From Bacteroidaceae bacterium (GTDB lineage Bacteria > Bacteroidota > Bacteroidia > Bacteroidales > Bacteroidaceae), in the NCBI GenBank assembly GCA_016291905.1, contig JAEEZS010000009.1, positions 62,001 to 126,000 of the forward strand: a stretch of 64,000 bases of DNA. Direction: 5' to 3'. Below are positions 1 through 9,665 of the stretch, one piece after another; within the stretch, counting starts at the first letter, position 1, and the number at the start of each line of letters is the position of its first letter. The translations under genes and the position numbers were made by a program. The notes below the pieces were generated by a model that made no database searches, was not told the origin of the DNA, and worked only from the letters and a program-made list of their open reading frames with translations.

Positions 1-35
1 AATGAAAAATGAAAAATGAAAAATGAAGAATAAAT
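1..35. repeat. Heptanucleotide tandem repeat (AATGAAA type)
   Basis: Five consecutive 7-bp words begin the window: AATGAAA three times, then two variants. They lie downstream of the lepA stop codon. The array may continue beyond the window edge. It is one member of a set of heptad arrays seen across this window with different word sequences. Confidence 0.75.
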
Positions 36-95
36 AGCTTTGTTTCGCATGGTTAATGAAAGAATAGAGATGGATGATAGAGTTAAGAATTACAC

Positions 96-1877
96 TTAGT
101 CGAGTTTCAGGACGGCGAGGAAGGCCTTCTGGGGGACTTCGACGTTGCCTATCTGCTTCATACGCTTCTTGCCACGCTTCTGCTTCTCGAGCAGCTTGCG
201 CTTACGGCTGACGTCGCCGCCGTAGCACTTGGCCGTGACGTCCTTGCGCACCTGCTTGACCGTCTCGCGGGCGATGATCTTGCCTCCGATGGCAGCCTGA
301 ATGGCGATGTCGAACTGCTGACGGGGGATGAGGTCCTTGAGCTTCTCGCACATGCGGCGTCCAAGGTCGTACGCATTATCCACGTGAGTGAGTGTGCTGA
401 GGGCATCGACGGGCTCGCCGTTGAGCAGGATGTCGAGCTTGATGAGCCGCGAGGGGCGGTAGCCCGCAGGGTGGTAGTCAAACGATGCATAGCCCTTTGA
501 GATGGACTTCAGTTTGTCGTAGAAGTCGATGACAATCTCGCCGAGGGGGAGATTGTAGTAAATCTCCACGCGGTTGCCGCTGATGTACTCCTGCTTCACC
601 AGCTCGCCGCGCTTACCGAGGCAGAGTGTCATGATGGGGCCGATGTAGTCCGTAGCCGTGATGATGCTGGCACGGATATAGGGCTCCTCAATATGGTCGA
701 TGAGCGTGGGGTCTGGCATACCGCCCGGGTTGTGCACCTCGGTCATGTGTCCCTGCTTGTCGTAGACGTTGTAGGAGACGTTGGGCACAGTGGTGATGAC
801 AGCCATATCAAACTCGCGGTCAAGTCTTTCCTGAACAATCTCCATGTGAAGCAATCCAAGGAAGCCGCAGCGGAAGCCAAAGCCGAGCGCCACGGACGAT
901 TCAGGGGTGAACGTCAGCGAAGCATCATTAAGCTGCAACTTTTCCAACGAAGCACGCAGGTCTTCGTAGTCCTCTGCCTCAATAGGATAGACACCAGCAA
1001 AGACCATCGGCTTGCTCTCCTCGAAGCCCGAAATAGCCTCGGCACAAGGACGGGCTGTGTGGGTGATGGTGTCGCCCACCTTCACCTCAGTGCTCGTCTT
1101 GATGCCGCTGATGATGTAGCCCACGTCGCCCGTACGCAGTTCCTTGCGGGGAATCATGTCCATCTTCAGGATGCCCACCTCGTCGGCATCATATTCCTTG
1201 CCCGTGTTGAAAAACTTCACCTTGTCGCCCGTGTGGATGACGCCGTTGACAACTTTAAAATAGGCGATAATGCCACGGAACGAGTTGAAAACCGAGTCGA
1301 AGATGAGACATTGAAGGGGAGCATTCTCGTCGCCCACAGGACAGGGAATGCGCTCAACAACAGCGTCGAGGATATCCAGCACGCCCTCGCCCGTCTTGGC
1401 GCTACAACGGATGATTTCCTCACGCTTGCAGCCAAGCAAGTCGACAATCTCATCCTCCACCGCATCGGGATTGGCGCTGGGCATGTCGCACTTGTTGATG
1501 ACGGGGATGATTTCCAGGTCGTGTTCGATGGCCATGTAGAGGTTGCTGATGGTCTGGGCCTGTACGCCCTGACTGGCGTCCACTACCAGCACAGCACCTT
1601 CGCAGGCTGCGATGCTGCGGGAGACCTCGTAGGAGAAGTCCACATGTCCCGGTGTGTCAATCAGATTAAGGACAAACGTCTCTCCCCCATGTTCATACTC
1701 CATCTGGATGGCGTGGCTCTTGATAGTAATGCCGCGCTCGCGCTCCAGTTCCATGTCATCAAGCATCTGCCCTTCGGTAATCTGGATGGTGTGGGTGTAC
1801 TCCAGCATACGGTCGGCAAGGGTTGACTTGCCGTGGTCTATATGGGCAATAATGCAGAAATTGCGGATATTTTTCAT
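96..1877 (-). CDS. lepA: Elongation factor 4 (LepA), ribosomal back-translocase GTPase
   Basis: The 593-residue protein has the usual LepA length and the full set of translational GTPase motifs: G1 AHIDHGKST at residues 11-19, G3 DTPGH at 74-78 and G4 NKCD at 128-131. The C-terminal half carries the LepA-specific region ending in a lysine/arginine-rich tail ([17 protein letters not shown]). EF4 acts on the ribosome in the cytoplasm and is thought to reverse faulty translocation or help 30S biogenesis. The ATG start is directly followed by the canonical [18 protein letters not shown] opening. The gene lies 30 bp downstream of the phosphohexomutase gene on the same strand, so the two may be co-transcribed. 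Nothing is missing. Confidence 0.97.
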   Translation of the reverse strand: MKNIRNFCIIAHIDHGKSTLADRMLEYTHTIQITEGQMLDDMELERERGITIKSHAIQMEYEHGGETFVLNLIDTPGHVDFSYEVSRSIAACEGAVLVVDASQGVQAQTISNLYMAIEHDLEIIPVINKCDMPSANPDAVEDEIVDLLGCKREEIIRCSAKTGEGVLDILDAVVERIPCPVGDENAPLQCLIFDSVFNSFRGIIAYFKVVNGVIHTGDKVKFFNTGKEYDADEVGILKMDMIPRKELRTGDVGYIISGIKTSTEVKVGDTITHTARPCAEAISGFEESKPMVFAGVYPIEAEDYEDLRASLEKLQLNDASLTFTPESSVALGFGFRCGFLGLLHMEIVQERLDREFDMAVITTVPNVSYNVYDKQGHMTEVHNPGGMPDPTLIDHIEEPYIRASIITATDYIGPIMTLCLGKRGELVKQEYISGNRVEIYYNLPLGEIVIDFYDKLKSISKGYASFDYHPAGYRPSRLIKLDILLNGEPVDALSTLTHVDNAYDLGRRMCEKLKDLIPRQQFDIAIQAAIGGKIIARETVKQVRKDVTAKCYGGDVSRKRKLLEKQKRGKKRMKQIGNVEVPQKAFLAVLKLD

Positions 1878-1907
1878 CTATTTACAATGCCCTTAACAAA
1901 GGGTGTT

Positions 1908-3650
1908 TTAGTCAATTCCCAGTGACTTCTTCATAGCGGCAATCTTCTCCAGCGCGGCAGCACAGCAGTCGGCGTACTCGTCGGGGCGGTGCATGACACC
2001 TTTGGCCTCCATGTAGAACTTGATTTTCGGCTCGGTGCCCGAGGGACGGACGCTGACCTTGTCGCCGTTGGCGTTAAAATACTGCAGTACGTTGCTGGGC
2101 TCAGGCATATCGAGGGGCGTGACGCGGCCCTCGGCATCGGTCTGCTGGAGCAGCTTGAAGTCTTTAGTGAGCACCACAGGCTCTCCTGCCAGCTCCTTCA
2201 GCGGATTGGCGCGGAAGTTCTCCATCATTGCCTTGATTTCGTCGGCACCGCTCTTGCCCGGACGGACGACGTTGACGGTAATCTCGTGCGAGAAGCCGTA
2301 CTCAATATAGATTTGCATGAGGAGGTCGTATAGTGTCATACCGTTGTCGCGTGCCCAGGCTGCAATCTCGCAGATGAGGCAGATGGAGGCAGGAGCGTCC
2401 TTGTCGCGCACCTTGTCGAAGGGCAGGAAGCCGAAGCTCTCTTCGCCACCACCGATGTATTTCTGCTTGCCTTCGCTGATGGCAATCTCGCGGGCAATCC
2501 ACTTGAAGCCGGTGTAGCAGTCGCGCAGTTCGATGGCGTTCTTCTCGGCCATGCGGGTGATGACTTCGGTTGTAACGATGGTCTTCACAAGGAAGTCGGT
2601 AGGCTTGAGCTGCCCCAGGGCAATCTTATTTTTAATAATGTAGTAGCAGAACATCATGGCGGTCTGGTTGCCGTTGATGATGGTCCACTCGCCCTTGTTG
2701 TTGCGGCAGACGATGGCAAGGCGGTCGGCGTCGGGGTCGGTAGCCACCACCAGATCAGCGTTGAGCTTTGTGCCGAGCTTTATACCGAGGGTCATAGCCT
2801 CGGGGTTTTCGGGATTGGGACTGACAACGGTGGGGAAATTGCCGTCGACCACCATCTGCTCGGGCACAAGGTGGATGTTCTCGAAGCCCCAGCTGCGCAG
2901 GCAGAGAGGGACGATGACGCGACCCGTACCATGCATGGCGCTATAGACGATGTTGAGGTCTTTCTGGCGCAGGATGACGTCTTGGTCAATCATGGCCTCC
3001 TTGACGGCAGTCATGTAGTCGAAGTCCATCTGCCCACCGATGATTTCGATGAGGTCGTGATTACCCTTGAACTTCACGTCCTCGACACGGACCTTACCCA
3101 CTTCGTCGATGATGCCCTTGTCGTGCGGCGAGAGCACCTGGGCGCCGTCGTTCCAATATGCCTTGTAGCCGTTATACTCGCGGGGGTTGTGGCTGGCGGT
3201 AATGTTGACGCCGCTCTGGCAGCCCAGATGACGAATGGCGAAAGAGCACTCGGGCGTGGGGCGCAGGTCGTCGAAGAGATAGACCTTGATGTCGTTGGCC
3301 GAGAAGATGTTGGCTACCGTCTCGGCAAAGAGGCGGCTGTTGTTGCGGCAGTCGTGGCAGACGACGACGCTAATCTGCTTCAGCGTGGGGAACGCCTTGT
3401 GGAGGTAGTTGGCCAAGCCCTGCGTAGCCATGCCGACGGTATAGATGTTCATGCGGTTGGTACCGGCGCCCATGATGCCGCGCAGGCCGCCCGTGCCAAA
3501 TTCCAGGTCGCGATAGAACGCATCCACCAGCTGCGCCGGGTCCTCGGCATCCAGCATGTTCTTCACTTCAGCCTGAGTAGCTGCATCGTAGGCGGGCGTC
3601 AGCCACTGGGCGGCACGCTCCCGCACTTCCTTCAATAATTCGTTGTCCAT
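1908..3650 (-). CDS. Phosphoglucomutase / phosphomannomutase (alpha-D-phosphohexomutase)
   Basis: The protein has 580 residues, typical of the larger phosphohexomutase subfamily. It shows the phosphoserine loop TASHNP (active serine near residue 153), the metal-binding loop DPDADR near residue 305 and the phosphate-binding loop RPSGTEPKIKFY near residue 533. It interconverts hexose 1- and 6-phosphates in the cytoplasm, feeding sugar-nucleotide synthesis or glycogen metabolism. Sequence alone does not settle glucose versus mannose preference. A possible minus-strand promoter box lies about 70 bp upstream of the ATG. lepA follows 30 bp downstream. Confidence 0.93.
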   Translation of the reverse strand: MDNELLKEVRERAAQWLTPAYDAATQAEVKNMLDAEDPAQLVDAFYRDLEFGTGGLRGIMGAGTNRMNIYTVGMATQGLANYLHKAFPTLKQISVVVCHDCRNNSRLFAETVANIFSANDIKVYLFDDLRPTPECSFAIRHLGCQSGVNITASHNPREYNGYKAYWNDGAQVLSPHDKGIIDEVGKVRVEDVKFKGNHDLIEIIGGQMDFDYMTAVKEAMIDQDVILRQKDLNIVYSAMHGTGRVIVPLCLRSWGFENIHLVPEQMVVDGNFPTVVSPNPENPEAMTLGIKLGTKLNADLVVATDPDADRLAIVCRNNKGEWTIINGNQTAMMFCYYIIKNKIALGQLKPTDFLVKTIVTTEVITRMAEKNAIELRDCYTGFKWIAREIAISEGKQKYIGGGEESFGFLPFDKVRDKDAPASICLICEIAAWARDNGMTLYDLLMQIYIEYGFSHEITVNVVRPGKSGADEIKAMMENFRANPLKELAGEPVVLTKDFKLLQQTDAEGRVTPLDMPEPSNVLQYFNANGDKVSVRPSGTEPKIKFYMEAKGVMHRPDEYADCCAAALEKIAAMKKSLGID

Positions 3651-3715
3651 TGTTGTTGGGTTATGAGTTTATAGATTTTTCGGTTCAGGGGTTTAGGGGT
3701 AAACGCTTTTCGCCG

Positions 3716-3723
3716 CGAAGATA
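3716..3723 (-). promoter_or_regulatory. Candidate -7 box for the phosphohexomutase gene
   Basis: The minus strand reads TATCTTCG, one base from the Bacteroidota consensus TAnnTTTG, 66 bp upstream of the ATG. It is motif-based only. Confidence 0.45.
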
Positions 3724-3867
3724 GGCAAAAAATCGGAACAGACAAAGAGAAACCCCGAAAAAAAGCACAAAAAGAAAAGACACGCCTTGTGGTGTGTCCC
3801 ATCATCAGAAATCAACTCCTAAAACAATCTTTTCTTCTTTCCTAGTAGAACTGTCCTTCTGCAGGAG

Positions 3868-3940
<73 letters not shown>

Positions 3941-3972
3941 AACGTTTTTCGCCGGTTTTGCGAAATCGGCTG

Positions 3973-3980
3973 CAAAGGTA
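3973..3980 (-). promoter_or_regulatory. -7 box for tRNA-Thr
   Basis: The minus strand reads TACCTTTG followed by CAG, an exact TAnnTTTG match 32 bp upstream of the tRNA 5' end. Confidence 0.7.
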
Positions 3981-4175
3981 CAAACGTTTTTTCTATCTGC
4001 CAAAGGTACGGCGCATTTTTTTATTACAATCCGCAAAAATCCGTCATCGGCTGCCTCGTCCGCTGGGGGCTTCATCTCCGTCGCAGAAGACAAAACGAGC
4101 CTCTCCCATATTCTTCTCCGGTTTTTCGTTGCGGTTTTACGGTTCATTCGTTGCTTTTCTTATCTCCCAAAGCCG

Positions 4176-4241
4176 TTGGGACACGTGTCCCAACGGGTTA
4201 GGTAAGGTGTCCCAACGGGTTAGGACACGTGTCCTAACGGG
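4176..4241. repeat. Three-unit 22-bp palindromic tandem array
   Basis: Three units start at 4176, 4198 and 4220, an exact 22-bp period. Units 1 and 3 are perfect 18-bp palindromes (TTGGGACACGTGTCCCAA and TTAGGACACGTGTCCTAA) and unit 2 is a degraded copy. Each is followed by CGGG. The array fills the 3' intergenic space between tRNA-Thr (transcribed away from it) and the rhamnosidase stop codon. The remainder of 3941-4287 shows only the tRNA promoter. Confidence 0.85.
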
Positions 4242-4287
4242 TTTGGTACAATAACTTTTGACTGCGCTGAGATTATAATCCCAAATG

Positions 4288-6963
4288 TCATCGGGCGCAC
4301 ATCAGGGTGTGAATGCCCTGTGAAAGCGTTTCAGGCGCGCGATTGGGAAGAACGACGGTAGCCGTCGTGCCTACAGGGACGGTTACGGTGAGGCGATAGT
4401 TCTCTCCCTCGCGGCGCACCTCGCTACGAAGCAGTCCGTAGGGCGTCATCTTCTCGTAGCCCACGCGAGGCAGCGAAGGGCTGAGGAACGGACGGATGAC
4501 GACGTGACGGTAGCCGGGCTTCTTCTCGTCAATCCGCACGCCAGCAAAGTCGCGATAGAGGCTGACAAGTCCGCCTCCGAACATAGGATGGTTGTGCGAG
4601 TTGCTGCCGTCCCACGCTTCCCATGTGACTGTGGCGCCCTGCGCAATCCAGTTTCCAAATCCCGGGAAGTCGCGCTGGCGAAGCACCTGCAGGGCCAGTT
4701 CGCTCAATCCATTCGCGCAGAGCACCTCAAAGAGGAAGCGCGTGCCAAATATGCCTGTATTGAGGTGGCTTTTGTAGGTGTCGGCAATTTCGTGCTCCAG
4801 CGTGCGGACGACATCTGCCTTGACGCTATCGGGCACGCCCATATAAAGGGCCAAGACATTGCTGCCGAAGTCGCCATAGCTCTTGACCTCCGCATCGTAG
4901 AACTTGCGATGGAAAGCCTCGCGCGTACGCTGAGCTAGTTCGCGGAAAGTATAGGAATCTTCCACCACATTCATGCCATTGAACGTATGGTCTTCCAGTA
5001 CGCGTGCGGCACGGGCAGTCAGCTCGGCACAGTACCAGAGGTAGAATGTGTGGACGAGCTCATCCTTCGGCAGGCCGAAGGCAGGCGACCAGTCGCCCAG
5101 ATTCAACCAATAGAGCGGCTGCCCTTCAGGGCTGGTTTTCTGCTGGAACATGATTCCCTCGGGCGTAATGGACTGCTGCATATGGCGCAGCTGCTCCTTC
5201 ATAGCAAAATAGTTTTCCCTCAAAACTTGAATGTCACCCGTATGGACGTAGAGTTCCCAGGGGATGATGTTCATAGCGGCACCCCAGGCAACGCCTCCGC
5301 CACAGATGGGTTGCCAGGGAGCGCCGTTGGGGACGTAGCCGTCATCGACGTTCTGCGTATCGCGCATGTCGCGCAGCCACTTGCGGTAGAAGGCAGCGGC
5401 ATCGAAGTTCTCCATCACCGTGGGGCAGGCCACCTGTCCGTCGCCGGTGTAGGGCGCACGCTCACGGTGGGGACAGTCGGACGCTACGGCGCAATGCATA
5501 TTGTCCGTCTGCGATTGCTGCCAGATGGTGTTAATCTGATTCAGCAGACGGTCGGAGGTGAAGAAACGAGCATCGACAGGGACATCCGTGCCAATACACT
5601 CAGCAGTAATCATGTCAGGCGTCAAATGCTCAACGCCCGTGATGACAGCCTTCGAGAACACATACCAAGTGAAGCGGGCAGCGTGTTCCTCCTTCCCTTC
5701 GCCTTTGAAGATGTACTTATCAACGCCCAGCGGCGACTCGCAGACATACTGGATGCTGAGCTGCTGTCCTGCTTGCCCGCTGATGCCGCGTAGATGGATG
5801 CGGCCTGATACTTCATGGTCGAACTCCACCGTCCATTCCCCCGTCTTGCTGTGAGTGAGGGACGTGGGACGGAGGGTTTCAAGGACTTTATCGACGGGAG
5901 CATCCTGAGCGGTGAGCTTGCCATCGGGAGCCTTGCGGAGAACGGCGTGTTGCCAGCCGGAAGTGTTGCAGCCCACGGATGCCCAGAGCGGCTCTTCGAG
6001 ACGGGCGTCATAGACCTCGCCGCTGTAGATGTCGTTGTGACGGATGGGTGATTCCTTGACCAGCCAGCTCTCGTCGGTAACGACAAGTTCGCGACGGCCG
6101 TTGGCGTAGGTGATGTCAAGCTGACAGAGGAAGCGCGGCGACCCGAAAGGCGCCATCAGGCGGTGGCTGGGGTTAGCCCAGCCGTTGCCCAGCAGGACGC
6201 CGAGCGCATTCTCACCCTTCTGCACCAGGTCAGTAATGTCGTAGGCGAGGTAGAGGACACGGTAGTCACGAAAGCGGTCGCTGATGGGAATGTTGGCCTT
6301 GTCCAGACCTTCGCGGCGGGTAAAGTTGGTGAAGCCCGGCACCAGGCAGTCATCGCTAACGCGCGTCCCGTTGGCGTAGAGCTCGAAGAAGCCCATGGCC
6401 GTAATATAGGCTTTCGCCTTACTCACCTTATCTTTTAGATAGACTTCCTTGCGGAACATCGGGGCGATGGAATCGTCCGTCGTTGCCTTCTCGCCCTGCC
6501 ACGGCGCACCTATCCATTGGGCCTTCCAGTCTTTGGCATCCAGCCCGACGCCAAAACAAGCAGGCTTACTCCATCCGGACACGACGCCCCGCTCGTCCCA
6601 CACGCGGACTTGCCACCAGGCCTCCTGCCCGCTTTTCAGCGGCTTGCCGAAATAGCAGACCAGATAGGAGTCGTTGCCCACGGTCTTCTTGGAATCCCAC
6701 AAATCGGCTTTTCCCTTGGCCAGCTTTTTGGCCGACGACGCCACGCGTATCTGCCAGGCTGTCTGCGTCTTTCCCTTCAACGTGTCGCTAAGGGGAGTAT
6801 TTATCCACGAAAAACGCGGCACACGTGTTTCTATGGTCGTGGGGTTGGCCATATCCTCGCACGTCAGGCGTTGTGGCTCCATCTCCACCACCAGCTTTGC
6901 CGAAGCCACAGTTGCAGTCCAAAGGGCAAGCAGTAAAACCAGTAAACGAGCTTTTCTTTCCAT
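4288..6963 (-). CDS. Secreted alpha-L-rhamnosidase, GH78 family
   Basis: The 891-residue protein starts with a Sec signal peptide (about 22 residues ending ATVASA) and then the typical GH78 opening with LTCEDMANP and PRFSWI. The N-terminal beta-sandwich domains span roughly residues 60-450, and the (alpha/alpha)6 catalytic barrel follows. The catalytic-acid motif DCPHRERAPYTGDGQ is near residue 496. GH78 enzymes remove terminal alpha-L-rhamnose from plant pectin (rhamnogalacturonan) or glycosides, outside the cytoplasm. The ATG lies 1 bp after the nudC stop, so translation may be coupled to it. No SusC/SusD pair is nearby, so this is not a classical polysaccharide utilisation locus. A second pectin-type enzyme lies at 11971-13665. 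Confidence 0.93.
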   Translation of the reverse strand: MERKARLLVLLLALWTATVASAKLVVEMEPQRLTCEDMANPTTIETRVPRFSWINTPLSDTLKGKTQTAWQIRVASSAKKLAKGKADLWDSKKTVGNDSYLVCYFGKPLKSGQEAWWQVRVWDERGVVSGWSKPACFGVGLDAKDWKAQWIGAPWQGEKATTDDSIAPMFRKEVYLKDKVSKAKAYITAMGFFELYANGTRVSDDCLVPGFTNFTRREGLDKANIPISDRFRDYRVLYLAYDITDLVQKGENALGVLLGNGWANPSHRLMAPFGSPRFLCQLDITYANGRRELVVTDESWLVKESPIRHNDIYSGEVYDARLEEPLWASVGCNTSGWQHAVLRKAPDGKLTAQDAPVDKVLETLRPTSLTHSKTGEWTVEFDHEVSGRIHLRGISGQAGQQLSIQYVCESPLGVDKYIFKGEGKEEHAARFTWYVFSKAVITGVEHLTPDMITAECIGTDVPVDARFFTSDRLLNQINTIWQQSQTDNMHCAVASDCPHRERAPYTGDGQVACPTVMENFDAAAFYRKWLRDMRDTQNVDDGYVPNGAPWQPICGGGVAWGAAMNIIPWELYVHTGDIQVLRENYFAMKEQLRHMQQSITPEGIMFQQKTSPEGQPLYWLNLGDWSPAFGLPKDELVHTFYLWYCAELTARAARVLEDHTFNGMNVVEDSYTFRELAQRTREAFHRKFYDAEVKSYGDFGSNVLALYMGVPDSVKADVVRTLEHEIADTYKSHLNTGIFGTRFLFEVLCANGLSELALQVLRQRDFPGFGNWIAQGATVTWEAWDGSNSHNHPMFGGGLVSLYRDFAGVRIDEKKPGYRHVVIRPFLSPSLPRVGYEKMTPYGLLRSEVRREGENYRLTVTVPVGTTATVVLPNRAPETLSQGIHTLMCAR

Positions 6964-6964
6964 A

Positions 6965-7780
6965 TTAATAGGTAGTTTTCAACCAATCGTCAATTAAGCG
7001 GCGCGCCATACTCTCCGGCCCTGGGATGGCGAGCGTGCCGTCGTCATACGTAGGAATGTTGTCTTTTCGGAAGAAGCGGCCGTCTTTCAGCTCGCCGTCG
7101 GCAAAAGTGACCTCGCCGCTGAAATAGTCGGCATGAAAGCCAATCATCAACCCCAGAGGATAGGGCCAGGGCTGACTGCCAAAGTAACGAATGTTGGTGA
7201 TGACAAGCGACGTCTCTTCGCGCACCTCGCGCGCCACGCACTCCTCGAGGCTCTCACCCGTTTCGACAAAGCCGGCTACTAATCCAAAGAAGTTACGCCG
7301 GAACGTCTTTGCTTTCACCAACAGCGCCTCGTCACCCCTATGCACCAGCACGATAATGGCCGTATTCAACTGGGGCCAAATCTCCTGTCCGCAACCTGTG
7401 CACCGCCGGCTGATAACCGTGTGCCAAGCCATGGACGACCCGCATCGTCCGCAATACCGCGTCTGCTCGCTCCAATAAAGCAATTCCCAAGCCTTCCCTG
7501 CCCGCTGATAATCCTCAGCCGACAGCAAACGGCTGGTTTCGCGCAGCGGAAAAGATTGAAGATTGAAGCTTAATTCCTCATTCCTAATTCCTAATTCTTT
7601 TGTTTTTCCATCTGGCAGACGCCCGACAAGCTCGTCAGGAACAAATTCATGCAACTCTATGTTATCCATAGGAACACATGAACTACGTGGGATTTGCCAT
7701 TTGAGGGAAATCTCTTTTTTCTCACAAGCTGGCATCAACAGGATTTTGTCCTCCTCATCAAACAAATAAAGCCGCTTCAT
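6965..7780 (-). CDS. nudC: NAD(+) diphosphatase (NudC-type Nudix hydrolase)
   Basis: The 271-residue protein has a four-cysteine zinc ribbon (CGRCG then CTGCG) near residues 113-133, a Nudix box with GFVETGESLEECVAREVREE near residue 172, and the NudC signature SQPWPYP just after. Family members hydrolyse NAD(H) to NMN(H) and AMP and can remove NAD caps from RNA. In the usual Nudix consensus a glycine follows EE by one residue; here the sequence is EETSL, so that glycine is serine. Residues 61-77 (KELGIRNEELSFNLQSF) are encoded by an in-frame heptanucleotide repeat and are probably a lineage-specific insertion in the N-terminal domain. The gene precedes the rhamnosidase by 1 bp. Confidence 0.93.
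   Translation of the reverse strand: MKRLYLFDEEDKILLMPACEKKEISLKWQIPRSSCVPMDNIELHEFVPDELVGRLPDGKTKELGIRNEELSFNLQSFPLRETSRLLSAEDYQRAGKAWELLYWSEQTRYCGRCGSSMAWHTVISRRCTGCGQEIWPQLNTAIIVLVHRGDEALLVKAKTFRRNFFGLVAGFVETGESLEECVAREVREETSLVITNIRYFGSQPWPYPLGLMIGFHADYFSGEVTFADGELKDGRFFRKDNIPTYDDGTLAIPGPESMARRLIDDWLKTTY
7552..7600. repeat. Heptanucleotide repeat inside the nudC coding sequence
   Basis: On the plus strand two AAGATTG words are followed by four words of the ATTCCTA type in 7-bp register. The same words occur in intergenic arrays at 11931 and 53185 and, as short hairpins, at 14811 and 41175. The reading frame stays open through the repeat and codes for residues 61-77 of NudC. Confidence 0.85.
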
Positions 7781-7825
7781 TTAAAAACTTTCTTCTTTTG
7801 GGGACAAAGATAAGGATTATTTTCG

Positions 7826-7833
7826 TAAATTTG
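7826..7833 (+). promoter_or_regulatory. -7 box for the nucleotidase gene at 7867
   Basis: TAAATTTG followed by CA matches TAnnTTTG exactly, 33 bp upstream of the chosen ATG. Confidence 0.65.
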
Positions 7834-7866
7834 CACACTCAAACCAAAAACTCCATACAAGTCATT

Positions 7867-9627
7867 ATGAAAAAAACTGTTTTTAACTTGTCCGCTGCGA
7901 TTCTTTCGGCTTTGCTTGCCTTCACAGCCTGCGGGCCGAAGGAAGTGGAATTCCGCATCGTCGGCACATCGGACGTTCACGCCAATTTCTATCCTTACGA
8001 TTTTGTAACCGACCGTCCAGCCGCTGGCAGCTTGGCGCGGGTGCAGAGCTATCTGCGCGAGCAACGTGCCACGTGGGGCGACCGCCTCATCTATGTCGAT
8101 AACGGCGACATCATTCAGGGGCAGCCCACATCTTACTACTATAACACCGTTGCCGTAGCGGACGTCCACCTCGCAGACCAAATGCTCAACTACATGGGCT
8201 GCGAAGTCGGCACCCTTGGCAACCACGAAATAGAAACCGGCGGCACCACTTACCAACGCTACATCCTCGATGCTGACTTCCCTATCTTGGGCGCCAACAT
8301 TATGATAGAGGGTACAGACCATAATTTCATTCCTCCTTATAAAGTCATTGAGCGCCACGGTGTGAAGATTGCTTTCATCGGCATGCTCACTCCTGCCATC
8401 CCCAACTGGCTTCCGCGCGAATTGTGGCGCGAACTGAAGTTTATTGACATCGAGACCTCTGCCCGTAAGTGGATTCCCTACGTGAAGGAAAAAGAGCAGC
8501 CTGACGTCATTATCGGCGTATTCCATTCCGGCATCAATGGAGGCATCACTACCGACAGTTACACGGAGAACGCCACGGAACAGGTGGCTCGCGAGGTGCC
8601 AGGCTTCGATGCCATCATCTTTGGGCACGACCATCGTCTCTGCTGCGACTCGGTAATCAATATTGAGGGCAAGACTGTGCCCATTATCAACCCCGCCAAC
8701 GGCGCGCGTAGTGTTTCACAACTCACCCTCACCCTTCGGAAGGAACACAGAAAATGGGTGCTGCGACATACCGATGCCGAGAACGTGTCTGTCACGGACT
8801 ACGAGCCAGACCCCGACTTCATGACAACGTTTGCTCCGCAGATGGAGACCGTCAAGAAGTACGTCTCCAAACGCATTGGCACCTTCACAGAGACGCTCTC
8901 TACGCAAGACGCTTATTTCGGCCCCTGCCCCTTTATGGATTTTATTCACCAGATGCAGCTCGACATCACCCGTGCTGACATATCGCTGGCTGCACCTCTT
9001 TCGCTGAATGCCACCATAAAGGCTGGCGACGTTTATGTACGCGACATGTTCAATCTCTATCGATACGAAAACATGCTCTACACCATGTTGTTGAAGGGAC
9101 ACGAAGTCCGCGACCATCTAGAGATGTCCTATGCGCTTTGGGCCAACCAAATGCACTCGGCAAATGACCATCTTCTTCTCTTCGACGAGAATGAGAGCAA
9201 CACAGCCAATGGCGATAAAAACACGGGTAAGGGACGTCCGAAGTTTAAGAACATCTATTACAACTTCGACACCGCTGCCGGCATTCGTTATGAAGTGGAT
9301 GTTACGAAACCCATCGGGCAACGTGTGCGCATCCTCAGCATGGCTGACGGACAACCCTTCGACCCCGAAAAGGTCTATCGTGTGGCTGTCAACTCCTACC
9401 GCGGCAATGGAGGAGGCGAGCTGCTCACCCGTGGCGCAGGCATCCCGCAGGAGGAATTGCGCAAGCGCGTGGACTACAGTACCGATGCCGACCTTCGTTT
9501 CTATATGCTCTCCTACATCGAGGCTCGCGATACCATCACACCCCGCCCCGTTTGCCAATGGCGTTTCGTCCCCGAGAAGTGGACCATTCCCGCAGCCCAG
9601 CGCGATAAGAAACTGCTGTTCGAATAA
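7867..9627 (+). CDS. Surface/periplasmic 5'-nucleotidase or 2',3'-cyclic nucleotide phosphodiesterase lipoprotein
   Basis: The 586-residue protein begins with a lipoprotein signal ending LLAFTACG, so cysteine 20 is the likely lipidation site. The metallophosphoesterase motifs follow: GTSDVHANF, GDIIQGQP, GNHEIE and FGHDHRLC. A C-terminal 5'-nucleotidase domain begins near residue 340 and contains the NSYRGNGGGELL segment. It most likely removes phosphate from extracellular nucleotides for purine/pyrimidine salvage. I chose the ATG at 7867 over an upstream in-frame codon because it gives a proper signal peptide and follows a promoter box. A relative lies at 51692. The FMN-binding lipoprotein gene follows 38 bp downstream. 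Confidence 0.9.
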   Translation: MKKTVFNLSAAILSALLAFTACGPKEVEFRIVGTSDVHANFYPYDFVTDRPAAGSLARVQSYLREQRATWGDRLIYVDNGDIIQGQPTSYYYNTVAVADVHLADQMLNYMGCEVGTLGNHEIETGGTTYQRYILDADFPILGANIMIEGTDHNFIPPYKVIERHGVKIAFIGMLTPAIPNWLPRELWRELKFIDIETSARKWIPYVKEKEQPDVIIGVFHSGINGGITTDSYTENATEQVAREVPGFDAIIFGHDHRLCCDSVINIEGKTVPIINPANGARSVSQLTLTLRKEHRKWVLRHTDAENVSVTDYEPDPDFMTTFAPQMETVKKYVSKRIGTFTETLSTQDAYFGPCPFMDFIHQMQLDITRADISLAAPLSLNATIKAGDVYVRDMFNLYRYENMLYTMLLKGHEVRDHLEMSYALWANQMHSANDHLLLFDENESNTANGDKNTGKGRPKFKNIYYNFDTAAGIRYEVDVTKPIGQRVRILSMADGQPFDPEKVYRVAVNSYRGNGGGELLTRGAGIPQEELRKRVDYSTDADLRFYMLSYIEARDTITPRPVCQWRFVPEKWTIPAAQRDKKLLFE

Positions 9628-9665
9628 CTGGGAAGTTGGATAATCTATACACTTCTTTTAAGAAA

